A DNA stretch of 64,000 nucleotides from Paenibacillus sp. V4I7 (GCF_030817275.1 NZ_JAUSZD010000002.1:5332001-5396000), one strand, 5' to 3'; shown: positions 52,328 to 62,089, numbered from the stretch's first letter. The notes: a model not told the origin generated them from the sequence alone. Translations and numbers: made by a program.

Positions 52328-53497
52328 TTACACGACGATTTTCAAGCGTTGACGCTGTATAAACAGGTATCCTACGAAGCCAGCGAGTATAACAGCAATT
52401 CCCGTGATCGAGAAATCAGGCGATAATCCATCCTTGGATATTTGTGTATATATGCCTACACCTGCGAGCATCATGGAATTTTCGAGGAAATTTTGAACAG
52501 CAATTGTTTTGCCAGCCCCCACCATTCCCTGTCCTTTATCTTGAAGCACGGTATTCATCGGTACGATAAATACGCCGCCGCTGAAGCCTACAAGAAGCAG
52601 AAGACCTATGGTGACATATAAGTTAGTAATAAGCGGGAACAGCAATATACTGATAATCATTACAATCCCAAATAGATAGGAATTATAATATTTATGCGCT
52701 GGAATCAATTTGGGCGTCATGAGAGCGCCAACCATAATACCTATGCCCGTGACGGCAACAAGCATCGAAATCTGATCGACAGACTGTATACCTAGATGTG
52801 CCGGCACCCATGCAATAATCGCAAGACGGACGACGGAAGAAGTCATCCAGAATGAGCCCGTACCTACCAGTGAAAAGCGGGTCGTGCGATCTTTTAACAA
52901 GAGCTTCATATCCGTTAGGAATGACCCGGCCTCTTTGACGTAGCGTAGGCTCGAATTGCCTGAAATTCTAGGAATTTGCAGCGTTAAAAGTAATGAAATC
53001 AAGTATAGCGCGAAGCAAGCAGCAATAGACCCTGTAAGCGAGATTTTCGCCAAAACTCCGCCACACACGGAGCCAGTGAGAATAGCCATAATCGTATAGC
53101 CCTCAATACGTGCATTGGCTTTCAGCAGCTCGCTTTCCGAATGCGTAAGGGAAGGCAGGATGCCATATTTGGCCGGTGAATAAACCGAGGCTCCTATCCC
53201 GACAATGCCATAACTGACAGCAGGATCGAGATTCAGGAATAGGGCTATAATTCCAATGGCTTTGATGGCGTTTCCGACGAGAAGGACTTGGGATTTCGCA
53301 TTTTTATCTGCAAAGGCCCCAACGAACGGTGCCAAAATGACGAAGGCAATAAGAAAGCAGGCTTGCACAACGCCAATATAATAATCAGGGAATGCCTGTT
53401 GGTTAATGATCGCCAGAGTAATGAAGAGAATCATATTATCGGCAAAAGCGGAAAGAAATTGCGTTAGATACAGCGTCTGAAGTGGATTCATTTTCAT
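52328..53497 (-). CDS. lplT: Lysophospholipid transporter LplT
   Basis: 389 residues with about twelve hydrophobic segments and a start MKMNPLQTLYLTQFLSAFADNM typical of LplT. It moves lysophospholipids from the outer to the inner leaflet. The gene follows aas on the same strand, 15 bases apart, and the two act together: Aas reacylates what LplT delivers. Confidence 0.88.
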   Translation of the reverse strand: MKMNPLQTLYLTQFLSAFADNMILFITLAIINQQAFPDYYIGVVQACFLIAFVILAPFVGAFADKNAKSQVLLVGNAIKAIGIIALFLNLDPAVSYGIVGIGASVYSPAKYGILPSLTHSESELLKANARIEGYTIMAILTGSVCGGVLAKISLTGSIAACFALYLISLLLTLQIPRISGNSSLRYVKEAGSFLTDMKLLLKDRTTRFSLVGTGSFWMTSSVVRLAIIAWVPAHLGIQSVDQISMLVAVTGIGIMVGALMTPKLIPAHKYYNSYLFGIVMIISILLFPLITNLYVTIGLLLLVGFSGGVFIVPMNTVLQDKGQGMVGAGKTIAVQNFLENSMMLAGVGIYTQISKDGLSPDFSITGIAVILAGFVGYLFIQRQRLKIVV

Positions 53498-53512
53498 AAC
53501 TTTTCGCTCCCT

Positions 53513-55672
53513 TTAGGTTTCAAGATCATCCTTCAAAGCCGATCGCTTGATCGACACATAGTCTACTTTTCCACTTCCTAGAAGCGGCAATTTTTCCGTA
53601 TAACGAAGCTCCGAAGGCATGTAGAATGAGGGATGACCTTGCTGTTTCATCGACTCTCTGATTTGCTGTAGCTGGACACCAAGGATATTATGATAGACAA
53701 CAATTCGCTCCCCTTTACGCATATCCGGCACACTAACCGCTGCGCATATCGCCTCGGGCGGCAAGCTTGCCGTCACAAGCTCCTCCACCATCGGCAGTGA
53801 CACTTTCTCCCCACCAATTTTGGCAAAAGACTGCAACCTAGCTTGAATCGAGATATACCCTTGATCATCCATTTGCACAACATCTCCGCAGCTATACCAC
53901 TCTGGGCAAGGGACGAAGCCTTGACCATGAATGAGATAACCTTTCATCACATTCGGCCCCTTCACCAACAAGTTACCGCCAAGCTCAATTCCTTCCACCT
54001 TTTCCAAACGGTAATCCATACCTGGCATGATTCGCCCCACTGTACCCTTCTTTGCGTACATAGGTGTGTTAAGCGATATGACGGGCGCTGTCTCCGTTGT
54101 CCCATACCCCTCTAGAATACGAATCCCGAATTTATCGGACCAGGTTTGACGGACTTCCTCCTTCAACTTCTCAGCACCAGCCACGACATACTTGAGGGAG
54201 TGGGCAAAATCATACGGATGTGCAGTTCTCGCATAAGCCGAAAGAAATGTTGAAGTTCCAAACAGAATCGTAATATTGCGATCGTAGACTAGCTCCGGAA
54301 TGACTTTATAATGTAAGGGATTAGGGTAAAGCACGACTTTCATACCCGAAAGGATGGGCAGCATCGTTCCTGCGGTCAATCCAAAGGAGTGAAACATCGG
54401 CATCGCGCCCAGCACAATATCCGACCCATTAAAGGCAATAACTGCCTTAGCCTGCTGAATATTAGCGAATATATTACGGTGTGTAAGAACGACACCCTTC
54501 GGTTTACTCTCACTGCCTGATGTAAAAAGAACAACCTCGTTCTTTCCTGAGCCAACCGGTCCTTGAACTTTCCGTATATAGTGAATAATACCGGCAATTT
54601 TATGTTTAAAAGTGATACTTTGTTTAACATCTTCGAGATAAACAATCTTGAAAGTACCGCTTGCGGTATCGATAAAATCGGCAAGTCCCGCTTTGTCGAT
54701 GAACGCTTTGGACGTAATAATCGTCTTCACCGCGGCTGTTTCGCATGCATCCAACATCGTCTGCTTACCAGCAGAATAATTCAATACAGCTGGTGTTACT
54801 CCTAATCGGAATAATGAAAACAAGGTGACTACATGTGCCGCAGCATTAGGCAATAAAACGGCAGCACGCTTCTGTTCCTTAAGAAGCTGCTTTAGAAGCC
54901 CCGCCATTGTATACGTTGTGAGCAGTAATTTGCGGTATGTTAAAGCGGAGTCACTTATGATATCTTCACAAATCACGGTAGAAATGCCATGAAGTTTGGC
55001 AGCTATCAGCATCTCGTTGAATAAATTAAGCTCAGGCTTCATTCGGCTTTCCAGCAAATGATTCTGCATACGGCTGCGTATGATATCCGTCGCCCGCTCT
55101 TTCTGAATTCGCTTCGAAATATGTTCACTCATGGGCACTTGAAAAGCTTCCCCAAACGTGATGCTCACTGCCGGAAACCAGATCTGCTTCAATTTGCCGC
55201 GTAGATAAGATAATTTCGAATGCTCCAGTCCATTAATCGCAATTGGAATCATGCATGCCTGTGATCTCAGAGCAATGTAACCAATCCCACCATACACCTT
55301 CATCATGCCCCCGGTTGTTGTGATTCGCCCTTCTGGAAAAACAACAAGCGGTATACCGTTTTGCACGGTTTTCAGCATCTTTCGCACGGAGTAAGGGTTC
55401 AACGGATCTACCGAAATATGCGTCCGAAAAAGGAGCAGCCAAGCAAAACGCTTAGCAATCCTTGTGTTTACAACAAATGCCACTTCCTTCGGCAGTATCA
55501 GAGCTAAGAGCACAGCATCCAGTAATGATACGTGATTAGGAATAAGCACCGTTTTCTCCGTCAAGTCGAGCCGCTCCATCCCCCTAACCCTAACCTTAAA
55601 ACTTGTCATCAAGACTGGACGCAATAAGGGAAGTAACAGCTTTAACAGAGCAACAAACAACCATTTGATCAT
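53513..55672 (-). CDS. aas: Bifunctional acyltransferase / acyl-ACP synthetase Aas
   Basis: 719 residues from ATG 55672 (GGAGGAG five bases before; the longer frame to 55744 has no signal). N-terminal PlsC-type acyltransferase with NHVSLLDAV (HX4D) and FPEGRITTTGG, then an AMP-binding ligase domain with LFTSGSESKPKGVVLTH and GYGTTETAPVIS. It activates fatty acids on ACP and acylates lysophospholipid imported by LplT. A set of three hairpin repeats lies in its 5' region. Confidence 0.92.
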   Translation of the reverse strand: MIKWLFVALLKLLLPLLRPVLMTSFKVRVRGMERLDLTEKTVLIPNHVSLLDAVLLALILPKEVAFVVNTRIAKRFAWLLLFRTHISVDPLNPYSVRKMLKTVQNGIPLVVFPEGRITTTGGMMKVYGGIGYIALRSQACMIPIAINGLEHSKLSYLRGKLKQIWFPAVSITFGEAFQVPMSEHISKRIQKERATDIIRSRMQNHLLESRMKPELNLFNEMLIAAKLHGISTVICEDIISDSALTYRKLLLTTYTMAGLLKQLLKEQKRAAVLLPNAAAHVVTLFSLFRLGVTPAVLNYSAGKQTMLDACETAAVKTIITSKAFIDKAGLADFIDTASGTFKIVYLEDVKQSITFKHKIAGIIHYIRKVQGPVGSGKNEVVLFTSGSESKPKGVVLTHRNIFANIQQAKAVIAFNGSDIVLGAMPMFHSFGLTAGTMLPILSGMKVVLYPNPLHYKVIPELVYDRNITILFGTSTFLSAYARTAHPYDFAHSLKYVVAGAEKLKEEVRQTWSDKFGIRILEGYGTTETAPVISLNTPMYAKKGTVGRIMPGMDYRLEKVEGIELGGNLLVKGPNVMKGYLIHGQGFVPCPEWYSCGDVVQMDDQGYISIQARLQSFAKIGGEKVSLPMVEELVTASLPPEAICAAVSVPDMRKGERIVVYHNILGVQLQQIRESMKQQGHPSFYMPSELRYTEKLPLLGSGKVDYVSIKRSALKDDLET

Positions 55673-55688
55673 TGGGACTCCTCCTAAG

Positions 55689-55787
55689 AGCTTTGCTTTA
55701 GCAAAGCTATCATCGTAAGCATGGTCTGAGCTTCGCTTTGGCAAAGCTCTCTCGTAAGCATCAACTGAGCTTTGCTTTGGCTAAACT
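55689..55787. repeat. Three tandem hairpin repeats before aas
   Basis: AGCTTTGCTTTAGCAAAGCT (55689-55708), AGCTTCGCTTTGGCAAAGCT (55729-55748) and a decayed AGCTTTGCTTTGGCTAAACT (55768-55787) recur every 39-40 bases. Each can form an AGCTTTGC/GCAAAGCT hairpin. They lie 16-115 bases upstream of the aas start. The remaining gap to 55961 holds the terminator at 55914 and no gene. Confidence 0.8.
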
Positions 55788-55913
55788 GGATTCGTACGCA
55801 CAAGCTTTTGGGCTTCTCTTAATACCTGATCATAACTCCATTGTATGCATTTGCCTGGAATCTGATAGTACTAACTTTGCGTAGTACCAGCTTCTTGGAG
55901 GATTTTTTTCAAT

Positions 55914-55948
55914 AAAAAAAGACCCATGCATCCAACTGCATAGGTCTC
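55914..55948 (-). terminator. Terminator of the VOC-protein gene
   Basis: On the minus strand AGACCTATGCA pairs with TGCATGGGTCT and is followed by seven T. Confidence 0.88.
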
Positions 55949-55961
55949 TCTCTAAAAGCAT

Positions 55962-56345
55962 TTAATTTCCATTAGGGACGTCACTGGTAATTGCCAAGGT
56001 ATTTCCCTCTGTATCCCGAAAGAAAGCCATCCAAATATCGAAGCTGCCCATATTAGCTACCACATGCGGCTCACTAATAAAGGACACTCCTCGTTCTAGA
56101 AAAGCCTCATAGACCTGATTAATGTCCCCAACCTTATAATAAATAACAGATCCAGGATGATTAAACTCAGGTTTTTCAGGAAGGCTTAGCATCAATCGAA
56201 CGCCATTGCAATCAAAAAAAGCCATTTGAGAAGCTTGAAACAAAAACTTCATGCCTAATGTGTCGCGGTAAAAGGCAACTGCTCTAGGAATGTCAGCTGC
56301 ATTTACTGAGATTTGTCCAATTTGAGTTAAGCTGTTATCGCTCAT
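55962..56345 (-). CDS. VOC-family (glyoxalase/bleomycin-resistance fold) protein
   Basis: 127 residues from ATG 56345 (GGGAGGGG six bases before). The fold's repeated blocks are visible: GQISVNAADIPRAVAFYRDTLGMKF near 8-32 and IWMAFFRDTEGNTLAI near the C-terminus, the latter with the typical metal-ligand Glu. Substrate unknown; many relatives are thiol transferases or metabolic isomerases. It lies 41 bases downstream of a GDPD gene on the same strand. Confidence 0.88.
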   Translation of the reverse strand: MSDNSLTQIGQISVNAADIPRAVAFYRDTLGMKFLFQASQMAFFDCNGVRLMLSLPEKPEFNHPGSVIYYKVGDINQVYEAFLERGVSFISEPHVVANMGSFDIWMAFFRDTEGNTLAITSDVPNGN

Positions 56346-56386
56346 ACGTTTCCCCTCCCAAACTATTATACCCATATTTTACCACA

Positions 56387-57118
56387 CTACAGGTTCAATA
56401 GCTCTCTAAGTCTAGCAGGGTAATCGGTAATTATTCCTGAAACACCGGATGCAATCAGCCTATGATAATCGGCCAAGTCATTTACCGTATAAGGATAAAC
56501 AGCAAGCCCAGAGGATACTGCCGCAGCAACATCTTCTTGCTCAATGCATTGGTGATGAGGATGCAACGAAAACACATCTACACCTATTTGCCCTGCATAA
56601 GCAGTATGATCCATAAGGTTTGCAGCGTATAACAAACCAACCTTCGCCCCAGGCTCAGCCTGCTTAATTCGGCGAATCACCTTGTGATCAAAAGAAGAAA
56701 TGACCACATCTTCCATTCGGCTGCTTTCACGCAAAAATGCTAGAAGCGCCTTCTCCATTCGTCCTTCATAAGCATGCTTCACTTCCACATTGATAAAGAA
56801 CCCTCGCGGCAATAAATCGAATACTTCATGCAAAAGTGGTAACCGTTCCCCCGCGAACGCCTCAGAGAACCAAGAGCCAGCATCCAACGACTTCAATTCA
56901 CTCCAACTGTGATCACAAATAAGCCCGGAACCATTCGTCGTTCGATCGAGCGTAGCATCATGACAGACGACAATCTCTCCGTCTTTCGTTATATGTACAT
57001 CTAGTTCGATGCCTTCTGCCCCTTGCTCCAAAGCTAATGCAAAAGAAGCTAGCGTATTTTCCGGTGCTTCCCCAGCCGCTCCGCGATGTCCAATTACAAT
57101 CGGTTTATGTTTGTTCAT
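56387..57118 (-). CDS. ugpQ: Glycerophosphodiester phosphodiesterase, cytoplasmic
   Basis: 243 residues from ATG 57118 (GGGAGTG six bases before). Motifs IGHRGAAGEAPENT (catalytic His, Arg and Glu), ELDVHITKDG and CHDATLDRTTNG are complete. No signal peptide is present, so it cleaves imported glycerophosphodiesters to glycerol 3-phosphate and an alcohol. It is divergent from ugpA, about 210 bases away, forming a functional unit with that importer. Confidence 0.93.
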   Translation of the reverse strand: MNKHKPIVIGHRGAAGEAPENTLASFALALEQGAEGIELDVHITKDGEIVVCHDATLDRTTNGSGLICDHSWSELKSLDAGSWFSEAFAGERLPLLHEVFDLLPRGFFINVEVKHAYEGRMEKALLAFLRESSRMEDVVISSFDHKVIRRIKQAEPGAKVGLLYAANLMDHTAYAGQIGVDVFSLHPHHQCIEQEDVAAAVSSGLAVYPYTVNDLADYHRLIASGVSGIITDYPARLRELLNL

Positions 57119-57229
57119 TGTTAACACTCCCAACATGTAAGCTTCTTCAACTATGCTCAAATTATAGATGAAATGACTCGCTCTTGCCCAGTATTTATTC
57201 GTAAAGGTTACGTAAATTTGTTGGAAAAA

Positions 57230-57257
57230 TACACAATAAGTTAATCTCTATTTAACA
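57230..57257 (+). promoter_or_regulatory. Candidate PhoP box before ugpA
   Basis: TACACA (57230-57235), TTAATC (57241-57246) and TTAACA (57252-57257) follow each other every 11 bases with 5-base gaps, as TT(A/C)ACA direct repeats in Bacillus Pho boxes. Two of three repeats are imperfect. It lies about 70 bases before the ugpA start. Phosphate control of the importer would be reasonable. Confidence 0.42.
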
Positions 57258-57327
57258 CGGGTCAAATAAAGCATCGTTAAGCTAATAACATAGTACAAGT
57301 CTAATAATGTTCGTGAAGGAGCACCAC

Positions 57328-58284
57328 ATGAATACGATGAATAGAGATTTACCGCTTTCAACAACCAAGCCAAAAGCAAAAGCGGGGCAACCTCCCCGTG
57401 CGCTTATCCATCAGAAATGGGCGGAAACGCTGCTTGGTTATGTTTTCTTACTCCCTTCGATTTTGCTGTTTGCTATCTTTCTTTTTTACCCCCTGCTTCA
57501 AACCTTCTATCTGAGCTTTCATGAGACGGATCCGCGAGGGAGAGTTGCTTCTTACGTCGGTTTCGATAACTTCATTGCTATCTTCACTTCCGAGCGATTT
57601 TATAAAAGTTTGGAAGTCACAGGTCTTTTTACACTTCTTACGGTGCCAACCTGCATTGCTCTTGCGCTTTTACTCGCCGCACTAACACACAATCATTTGA
57701 AGGGAATGCGGATCTTTCAATTCATCTTCTCGCTGCCTGTTGTTCTGTCAGTTGGAACCTCTGCGGTGATCTGGATGATGCTTTTTCACCCGAGTGTCGG
57801 GATGTTGAATTACTTGCTGAGCATTGTTGGCTTAGAGCCAGTAGCTTGGTTAACAGATCCAAGATGGGCACTGCTTTCCGTCTCTATGATGACAGTTTGG
57901 ATGAATCTTGGATTTACTTACATCGTCCTTCTCAGTGGCCTGCAAGGAATACCAGAAGAAATTTATGATAGCGCCAAAATCGACGGATCAGGTCCATTCC
58001 GTACCTTTATCCAAATCGTATTCCCCTTGCTTTCACCGACGGTATTCTTCGTCACCATTGTGTCGATCATTGGTGCTTTTCAGTCCTTCGGACAGATTCA
58101 CATTTTGACCAAAGGCGGACCTGTTAATTCCACAGATGTCCTTGTATACAGCTTGTATCAAGATGCCTTCATCAACTTCCGATTCGGGACTGGTAGTGCT
58201 CAGGCCCTTGTCCTGTTCACCATCATCCTTATTTTCACCTTTGTGCAATTTAAAGTTTTTGAAAGGAATGTGCACTATCAATGA
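57328..58284 (+). CDS. ugpA: Glycerol-phosphate-type ABC permease UgpA
   Basis: 318 residues from ATG 57328 (GGAG six bases before; the upstream ATG 57307 lacks a signal). Six hydrophobic segments and the EAA loop DSAKIDGSGPFRTF. It overlaps the downstream permease by four bases. The divergent GDPD supports glycerol 3-phosphate or glycerophosphodiester uptake. Confidence 0.88.
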   Translation: MNTMNRDLPLSTTKPKAKAGQPPRALIHQKWAETLLGYVFLLPSILLFAIFLFYPLLQTFYLSFHETDPRGRVASYVGFDNFIAIFTSERFYKSLEVTGLFTLLTVPTCIALALLLAALTHNHLKGMRIFQFIFSLPVVLSVGTSAVIWMMLFHPSVGMLNYLLSIVGLEPVAWLTDPRWALLSVSMMTVWMNLGFTYIVLLSGLQGIPEEIYDSAKIDGSGPFRTFIQIVFPLLSPTVFFVTIVSIIGAFQSFGQIHILTKGGPVNSTDVLVYSLYQDAFINFRFGTGSAQALVLFTIILIFTFVQFKVFERNVHYQ

Positions 58285-59102
58285 CCCATCGATTACAAAA
58301 TACCTTCGTGTATGTTCTGTTAATCATATTCGCTGCACTCGTGCTCTATCCTATTTTTTATACGTTTACCGCAGCATTCATGACACCTGAGGAAGCATCG
58401 GCCTATCCGCCCCGCTTCTGGCCGAGCAGCTTTTATATCGGCAGTATAGTCGCCGTGTTCCAATTAGTCCCCATCGGCAAATTTATAGCCAACAGTTTGG
58501 TCGTTTCGATCATCATTACGGCTGGACAGCTCATTACATCCAGCATGGCCGCTTACGCCTTTGCTAACATTCGTTTCAAGGGTAAAGCTGTCTTCTTCGC
58601 GTTATTCATGGCCACCATGATGATTCCGTGGGAAGTCACCATCATTCCCAACTATTTGACGGTCAAAAAATGGGACTGGCTCGATAGCATTCAGGGCTTA
58701 ACCGTTCCATTCCTGGCGACTGCTTTCGGCACCTTTCTGCTGCGCCAATTTTTCTTACAGCTGCCTAAGGAGCTGTTCGAAGCAGCGCGGATTGATGGTT
58801 GTGGACACTTCCGCTGCTTTTTCCGAATTGTCCTGCCCCTAGGCCGCCCAGCACTTGCAACGCTAGCCGTCTATGCGTTCCTAAACTCGTGGAACATGTA
58901 CTTATGGCCGCTTCTCATCACCAACAGCGAGGAAATGCGAACGGTTCAGATTGGCATTGCCATGCTTCAATTCGAAGAATTAACCGTTTGGAACTTGGTC
59001 TTAGCAGGCGTAACTATCGTCTTGCTGCCTTCACTATTGCTTTTAGTACTCGGTTTGAAGCAGCTCGTTCGAGGGCTTACTGCTGGTGCTGTGAAAGGTT
59101 AG
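58281..59102 (+). CDS. ugpE: Glycerol-phosphate-type ABC permease UgpE
   Basis: 273 residues with six hydrophobic segments and the EAA loop EAARIDGCGHFRCF. ATG overlaps the previous stop (ATGA). It precedes the binding-protein gene by 95 bases. Confidence 0.88.
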   Translation: MTHRLQNTFVYVLLIIFAALVLYPIFYTFTAAFMTPEEASAYPPRFWPSSFYIGSIVAVFQLVPIGKFIANSLVVSIIITAGQLITSSMAAYAFANIRFKGKAVFFALFMATMMIPWEVTIIPNYLTVKKWDWLDSIQGLTVPFLATAFGTFLLRQFFLQLPKELFEAARIDGCGHFRCFFRIVLPLGRPALATLAVYAFLNSWNMYLWPLLITNSEEMRTVQIGIAMLQFEELTVWNLVLAGVTIVLLPSLLLLVLGLKQLVRGLTAGAVKG

Positions 59103-59197
59103 TCCCCATGTGTGATGGCTGCTCTGTTCAGCAATAAGCTGACCCAGATTTCCATAAATAAAAATTAAAGAAACCAAAAGGGAGAGAAACAAAAAAA

Positions 59198-60589
59198 ATG
59201 AAGACATTGAAAATGAGAAGTTCAGCTATCGCAATAACAGCACTCATGGTGCTATTGACTAGCGCATGCGGCAAGGCTGAAACGACGACATCTGGCAGTA
59301 CAGCAGATATCAAAGCATCCGCTTCTCCTGCTGCCGCAGAAACAAAAAAACAGGCTGAACCAGTTAAAGTTATCTGGTGGCACTCGATGAGCGGTGAGCT
59401 CGGCAAAGCTGTAGATAAACTTGTAACAGACTTCAACTCTTCCCAGAAAGATGTTCAAGTTGAAGCTGTTTTTCAAGGCACATACGATGAAAGCTTAAAT
59501 AAAATGAAAGCTTCTATGGATAGCAAAAGCGGACCTTCTCTTATTCAAGTATACGAAATCGGCTCTCGTTTCATGATCGACTCCAAGGCCATTACGCCAG
59601 TTCAAAAGTATGTCGATGCTGATCAATTTGATCTCACCCAACTTGAAGATAATATTCTGAATTACTATAAATTCGATGGCAAACTGTATTCCATGCCTTT
59701 CAACACATCGAATCCGATTCTTTATTACAACAAAGACATGTTTAAAGCTGCCGGTCTTGATCCTGAAAAGCCGCCAACAACTTTTGAAGAGGTTGCCAAA
59801 GCTTCTCAAACATTAAGCAAAGACGGTAAAGCAGGCGCATCCTTCGCCATCTACGGATGGTTTATGGAGCAATTCTTTGCTGGACAAGGTGCCGAATACC
59901 TTAACAATGGTAACGGTCGTACAGCCGTAGCTACGGAATCCATGATCAATAGTGAATCAGGCGTGAAGACTTTGACGTGGTGGAAGCAAATGGTTGACAG
60001 CAAAACAGCTACTAACCTAGGACGCAAGACAGACGATACGAAGAAAGCGTTCTTGGCTGGACAAGTCGCTATGACATTAGACTCCACAGCCTCACTCCGC
60101 GGGATCGTGAGCGGTGCTGACGGTAAATTCCAAGTCGGAACCAGCACCCTGCCTAAACCAACTGATGCGAAGGATGGCGGTGTTGTTGTCGGTGGTGCAA
60201 GTCTCTATATCTTAAACAACAAATCCGAAGCTGAACAAAAAGGTGCATGGGAGTTCATCAAATTCCTGACAAAACCACAAACACAAGCTTGGTGGCACGT
60301 TAACACTGGCTACTTCCCAATTACGAAGAAAGCTTACGACGAGCAGCTGGTGAAGGATAACCTTGCCAAATATCCGCAATTCCAAACTGCAATTGATCAA
60401 CTGCACAATACAAAAGCTAATAAAGCCACACAAGGTGCTGTAATGGGTGTATTCCCAGAAGCGCGTCAGCTTGTAGAAACGGCGATCGAAGAAGCTCTAA
60501 CAGGTAAGAAGGCGCCGAAAGAAGCGTTGGATGGTGCTGCGAAGAGTATCACGGAGAAAATTGCCGCTTATAACAAGACAGTGAAGTAA
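59198..60589 (+). CDS. ugpB: Glycerol-phosphate-type binding lipoprotein UgpB
   Basis: 463 residues. Signal with lipobox (TSAC), then a Ser/Ala-rich linker and a UgpB-like domain: IWWHSMSGELGKAVDKLVTDFN, FNTSNPILYYNKDMF and GGVVVGGASLYI. GGGAG precedes the ATG. The related binding protein at 12214-13542 shares its VxFWHS/WWHS start. No ATPase gene accompanies this importer. Confidence 0.88.
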   Translation: MKTLKMRSSAIAITALMVLLTSACGKAETTTSGSTADIKASASPAAAETKKQAEPVKVIWWHSMSGELGKAVDKLVTDFNSSQKDVQVEAVFQGTYDESLNKMKASMDSKSGPSLIQVYEIGSRFMIDSKAITPVQKYVDADQFDLTQLEDNILNYYKFDGKLYSMPFNTSNPILYYNKDMFKAAGLDPEKPPTTFEEVAKASQTLSKDGKAGASFAIYGWFMEQFFAGQGAEYLNNGNGRTAVATESMINSESGVKTLTWWKQMVDSKTATNLGRKTDDTKKAFLAGQVAMTLDSTASLRGIVSGADGKFQVGTSTLPKPTDAKDGGVVVGGASLYILNNKSEAEQKGAWEFIKFLTKPQTQAWWHVNTGYFPITKKAYDEQLVKDNLAKYPQFQTAIDQLHNTKANKATQGAVMGVFPEARQLVETAIEEALTGKKAPKEALDGAAKSITEKIAAYNKTVK

Positions 60590-60622
60590 CTTGGAAACAA
60601 CCAGCAGAACTCTCCAAAACGA

Positions 60623-60651
60623 TTGACCTTTTCTGCGAATAGGCTTATACT
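60623..60651 (+). promoter_or_regulatory. SigA promoter of the serC T-box leader
   Basis: TTGACC (60623-60628) and TATACT (60646-60651), 17 bases apart. Confidence 0.78.
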
Positions 60652-60659
60652 TCTACTCA

Positions 60660-60874
60660 ATATCCATACCAGATCGTGCCTATGATGAGATTCCAACTCG
60701 GAGGCGTTTTCGCCAAGAACAACCCTTTGCGCTCAGCAAAGTCAGTCATTCTAAGTTAACCGGCACCGCCCGTTACCGCGGAACCAAGTGGAGAAGCATT
60801 CACCCGAATGTTTCTTAAATTGGGTGGCACCGCGAGCAAACGCTCCTCGTCCCAATCGGATGAGGGCGTTTTTT
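60660..60874 (+). ncRNA. T-box leader of serC, with terminator
   Basis: AAATTGGGTGGCACCGCG (60817-60834) is the near-universal T-box antiterminator sequence. Its TGGC would pair with the G73-CCA end of an uncharged tRNA, which fits tRNA-Ser. A terminator follows: AACGC/CCTC/TCC arm (60839-60852) with GGA/GAGG/GCGTT (60858-60870) and six T. A TCC (60692-60694) in the upstream part could be the serine specifier but I could not fold stem I with certainty. Low charged tRNA-Ser would raise serC. Confidence 0.85.
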
Positions 60875-60984
60875 GTTATTTTCGGGGCCCCCGCAAAGTA
60901 TTGGGAATAAGCTTCGAAGGGTACACATCACTTTGTGGGGTAATTTTGTTTTTTTAACCACATACAAATGGGAGGTAACTAGAA

Positions 60985-62073
60985 ATGACGAAACGACGGT
61001 ACAATTTTAACCCAGGACCCGCTGCACTGCCTTTTGAGGTACTTGAAGAGGCCCAAGAGCAATTTGTGGACTATCAAGGGACAGGTATCTCACTCCTCGA
61101 AATGTCTCATCGAAGCCGCACAGTTGAGGATCTGAATCAAGAAACCCAGCAGCTTCTTCTGAAACTGCTCGGCCTGCCTAGCGGGTATGTGGTGCTTTTT
61201 ATGGGTGGAGGGGCTAGCACACAGTTTGCTCTCCTTCCGTTAAACTTTTTGAACACGAATCAAACGGCCAACTATGCATTAACTGGGAGCTTTTCGGAAA
61301 AAGCTTATAAGGAAGCTGCTTATGTCGGGCTCACACATGTCGCGGCAAGCTCCAAAGACCAGCAATGGCGCAGTATTCCTGAGTTATCTGCAGCTAAGCT
61401 AGTACCTGATTCGGCATACATTCACATCACCATGAACAATACGATTGAAGGTTCCCGTTACAATCAAATTCCGGAAGTAGGCAGCACGCCGCTTGTAGCC
61501 GATTTAACGAGTGAAATCCTCAGCAGAAAGCTGGATCTAGAGAAGTTTTCGATGATGTATGCCGGCGCCCAGAAAAATCTGGGACCAGCAGGCGTTACAG
61601 TTGCCATCATCCGAGAAGAGTGGTTGGAGAAGGCATCCAAGAAGATCCCTGAGATCATGCGCTATGAAACATTCGCCAAAAACAAATCATTGTTCAATAC
61701 GCCGCCTGTTCACGCCATTTACATGATGAATTTGGTGCTAAAATGGGCTGTAAACAAAGGCGGTGTTGATCAATTAGAACAGCTTAATCGCATAAAGTCT
61801 GGCCTCATATATGATGTTATTGATCATAGCGGCGGATTCTACAACGGAATCATTGAAGTTAACAATCGCTCGCATATGAATATCACTTGGCGCATGGCCA
61901 ATGAAGGAATAGAGCGTCAGTTTATCGAAGAATCAGAGGCTAACGGCTTTGAAGGTCTGGCCGGTCATCGAAGTGTCGGAGGTCTGCGTGCTTCGGCATA
62001 CAATGCAGTACCATTCGAAGCTTGTCAGGCTTTAGCCGATTTCATGATAGATTTTGCACGAAGAAACGGTTAG
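60985..62073 (+). CDS. serC: Phosphoserine aminotransferase SerC
   Basis: 362 residues with GGGAGG eight bases before the ATG. The fold-type I start FNPGPAALPFEVLEEAQEQ, MSHRSR, the GGGASTQFALLP loop and the PLP-lysine segment MYAGAQKNLGPAGV (Lys near 195) are complete. It makes 3-phosphoserine in serine biosynthesis. T-box control by tRNA-Ser fits. It is monocistronic. Confidence 0.97.
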   Translation: MTKRRYNFNPGPAALPFEVLEEAQEQFVDYQGTGISLLEMSHRSRTVEDLNQETQQLLLKLLGLPSGYVVLFMGGGASTQFALLPLNFLNTNQTANYALTGSFSEKAYKEAAYVGLTHVAASSKDQQWRSIPELSAAKLVPDSAYIHITMNNTIEGSRYNQIPEVGSTPLVADLTSEILSRKLDLEKFSMMYAGAQKNLGPAGVTVAIIREEWLEKASKKIPEIMRYETFAKNKSLFNTPPVHAIYMMNLVLKWAVNKGGVDQLEQLNRIKSGLIYDVIDHSGGFYNGIIEVNNRSHMNITWRMANEGIERQFIEESEANGFEGLAGHRSVGGLRASAYNAVPFEACQALADFMIDFARRNG

Positions 62074-62089
62074 ATCACAAATAAAAATA

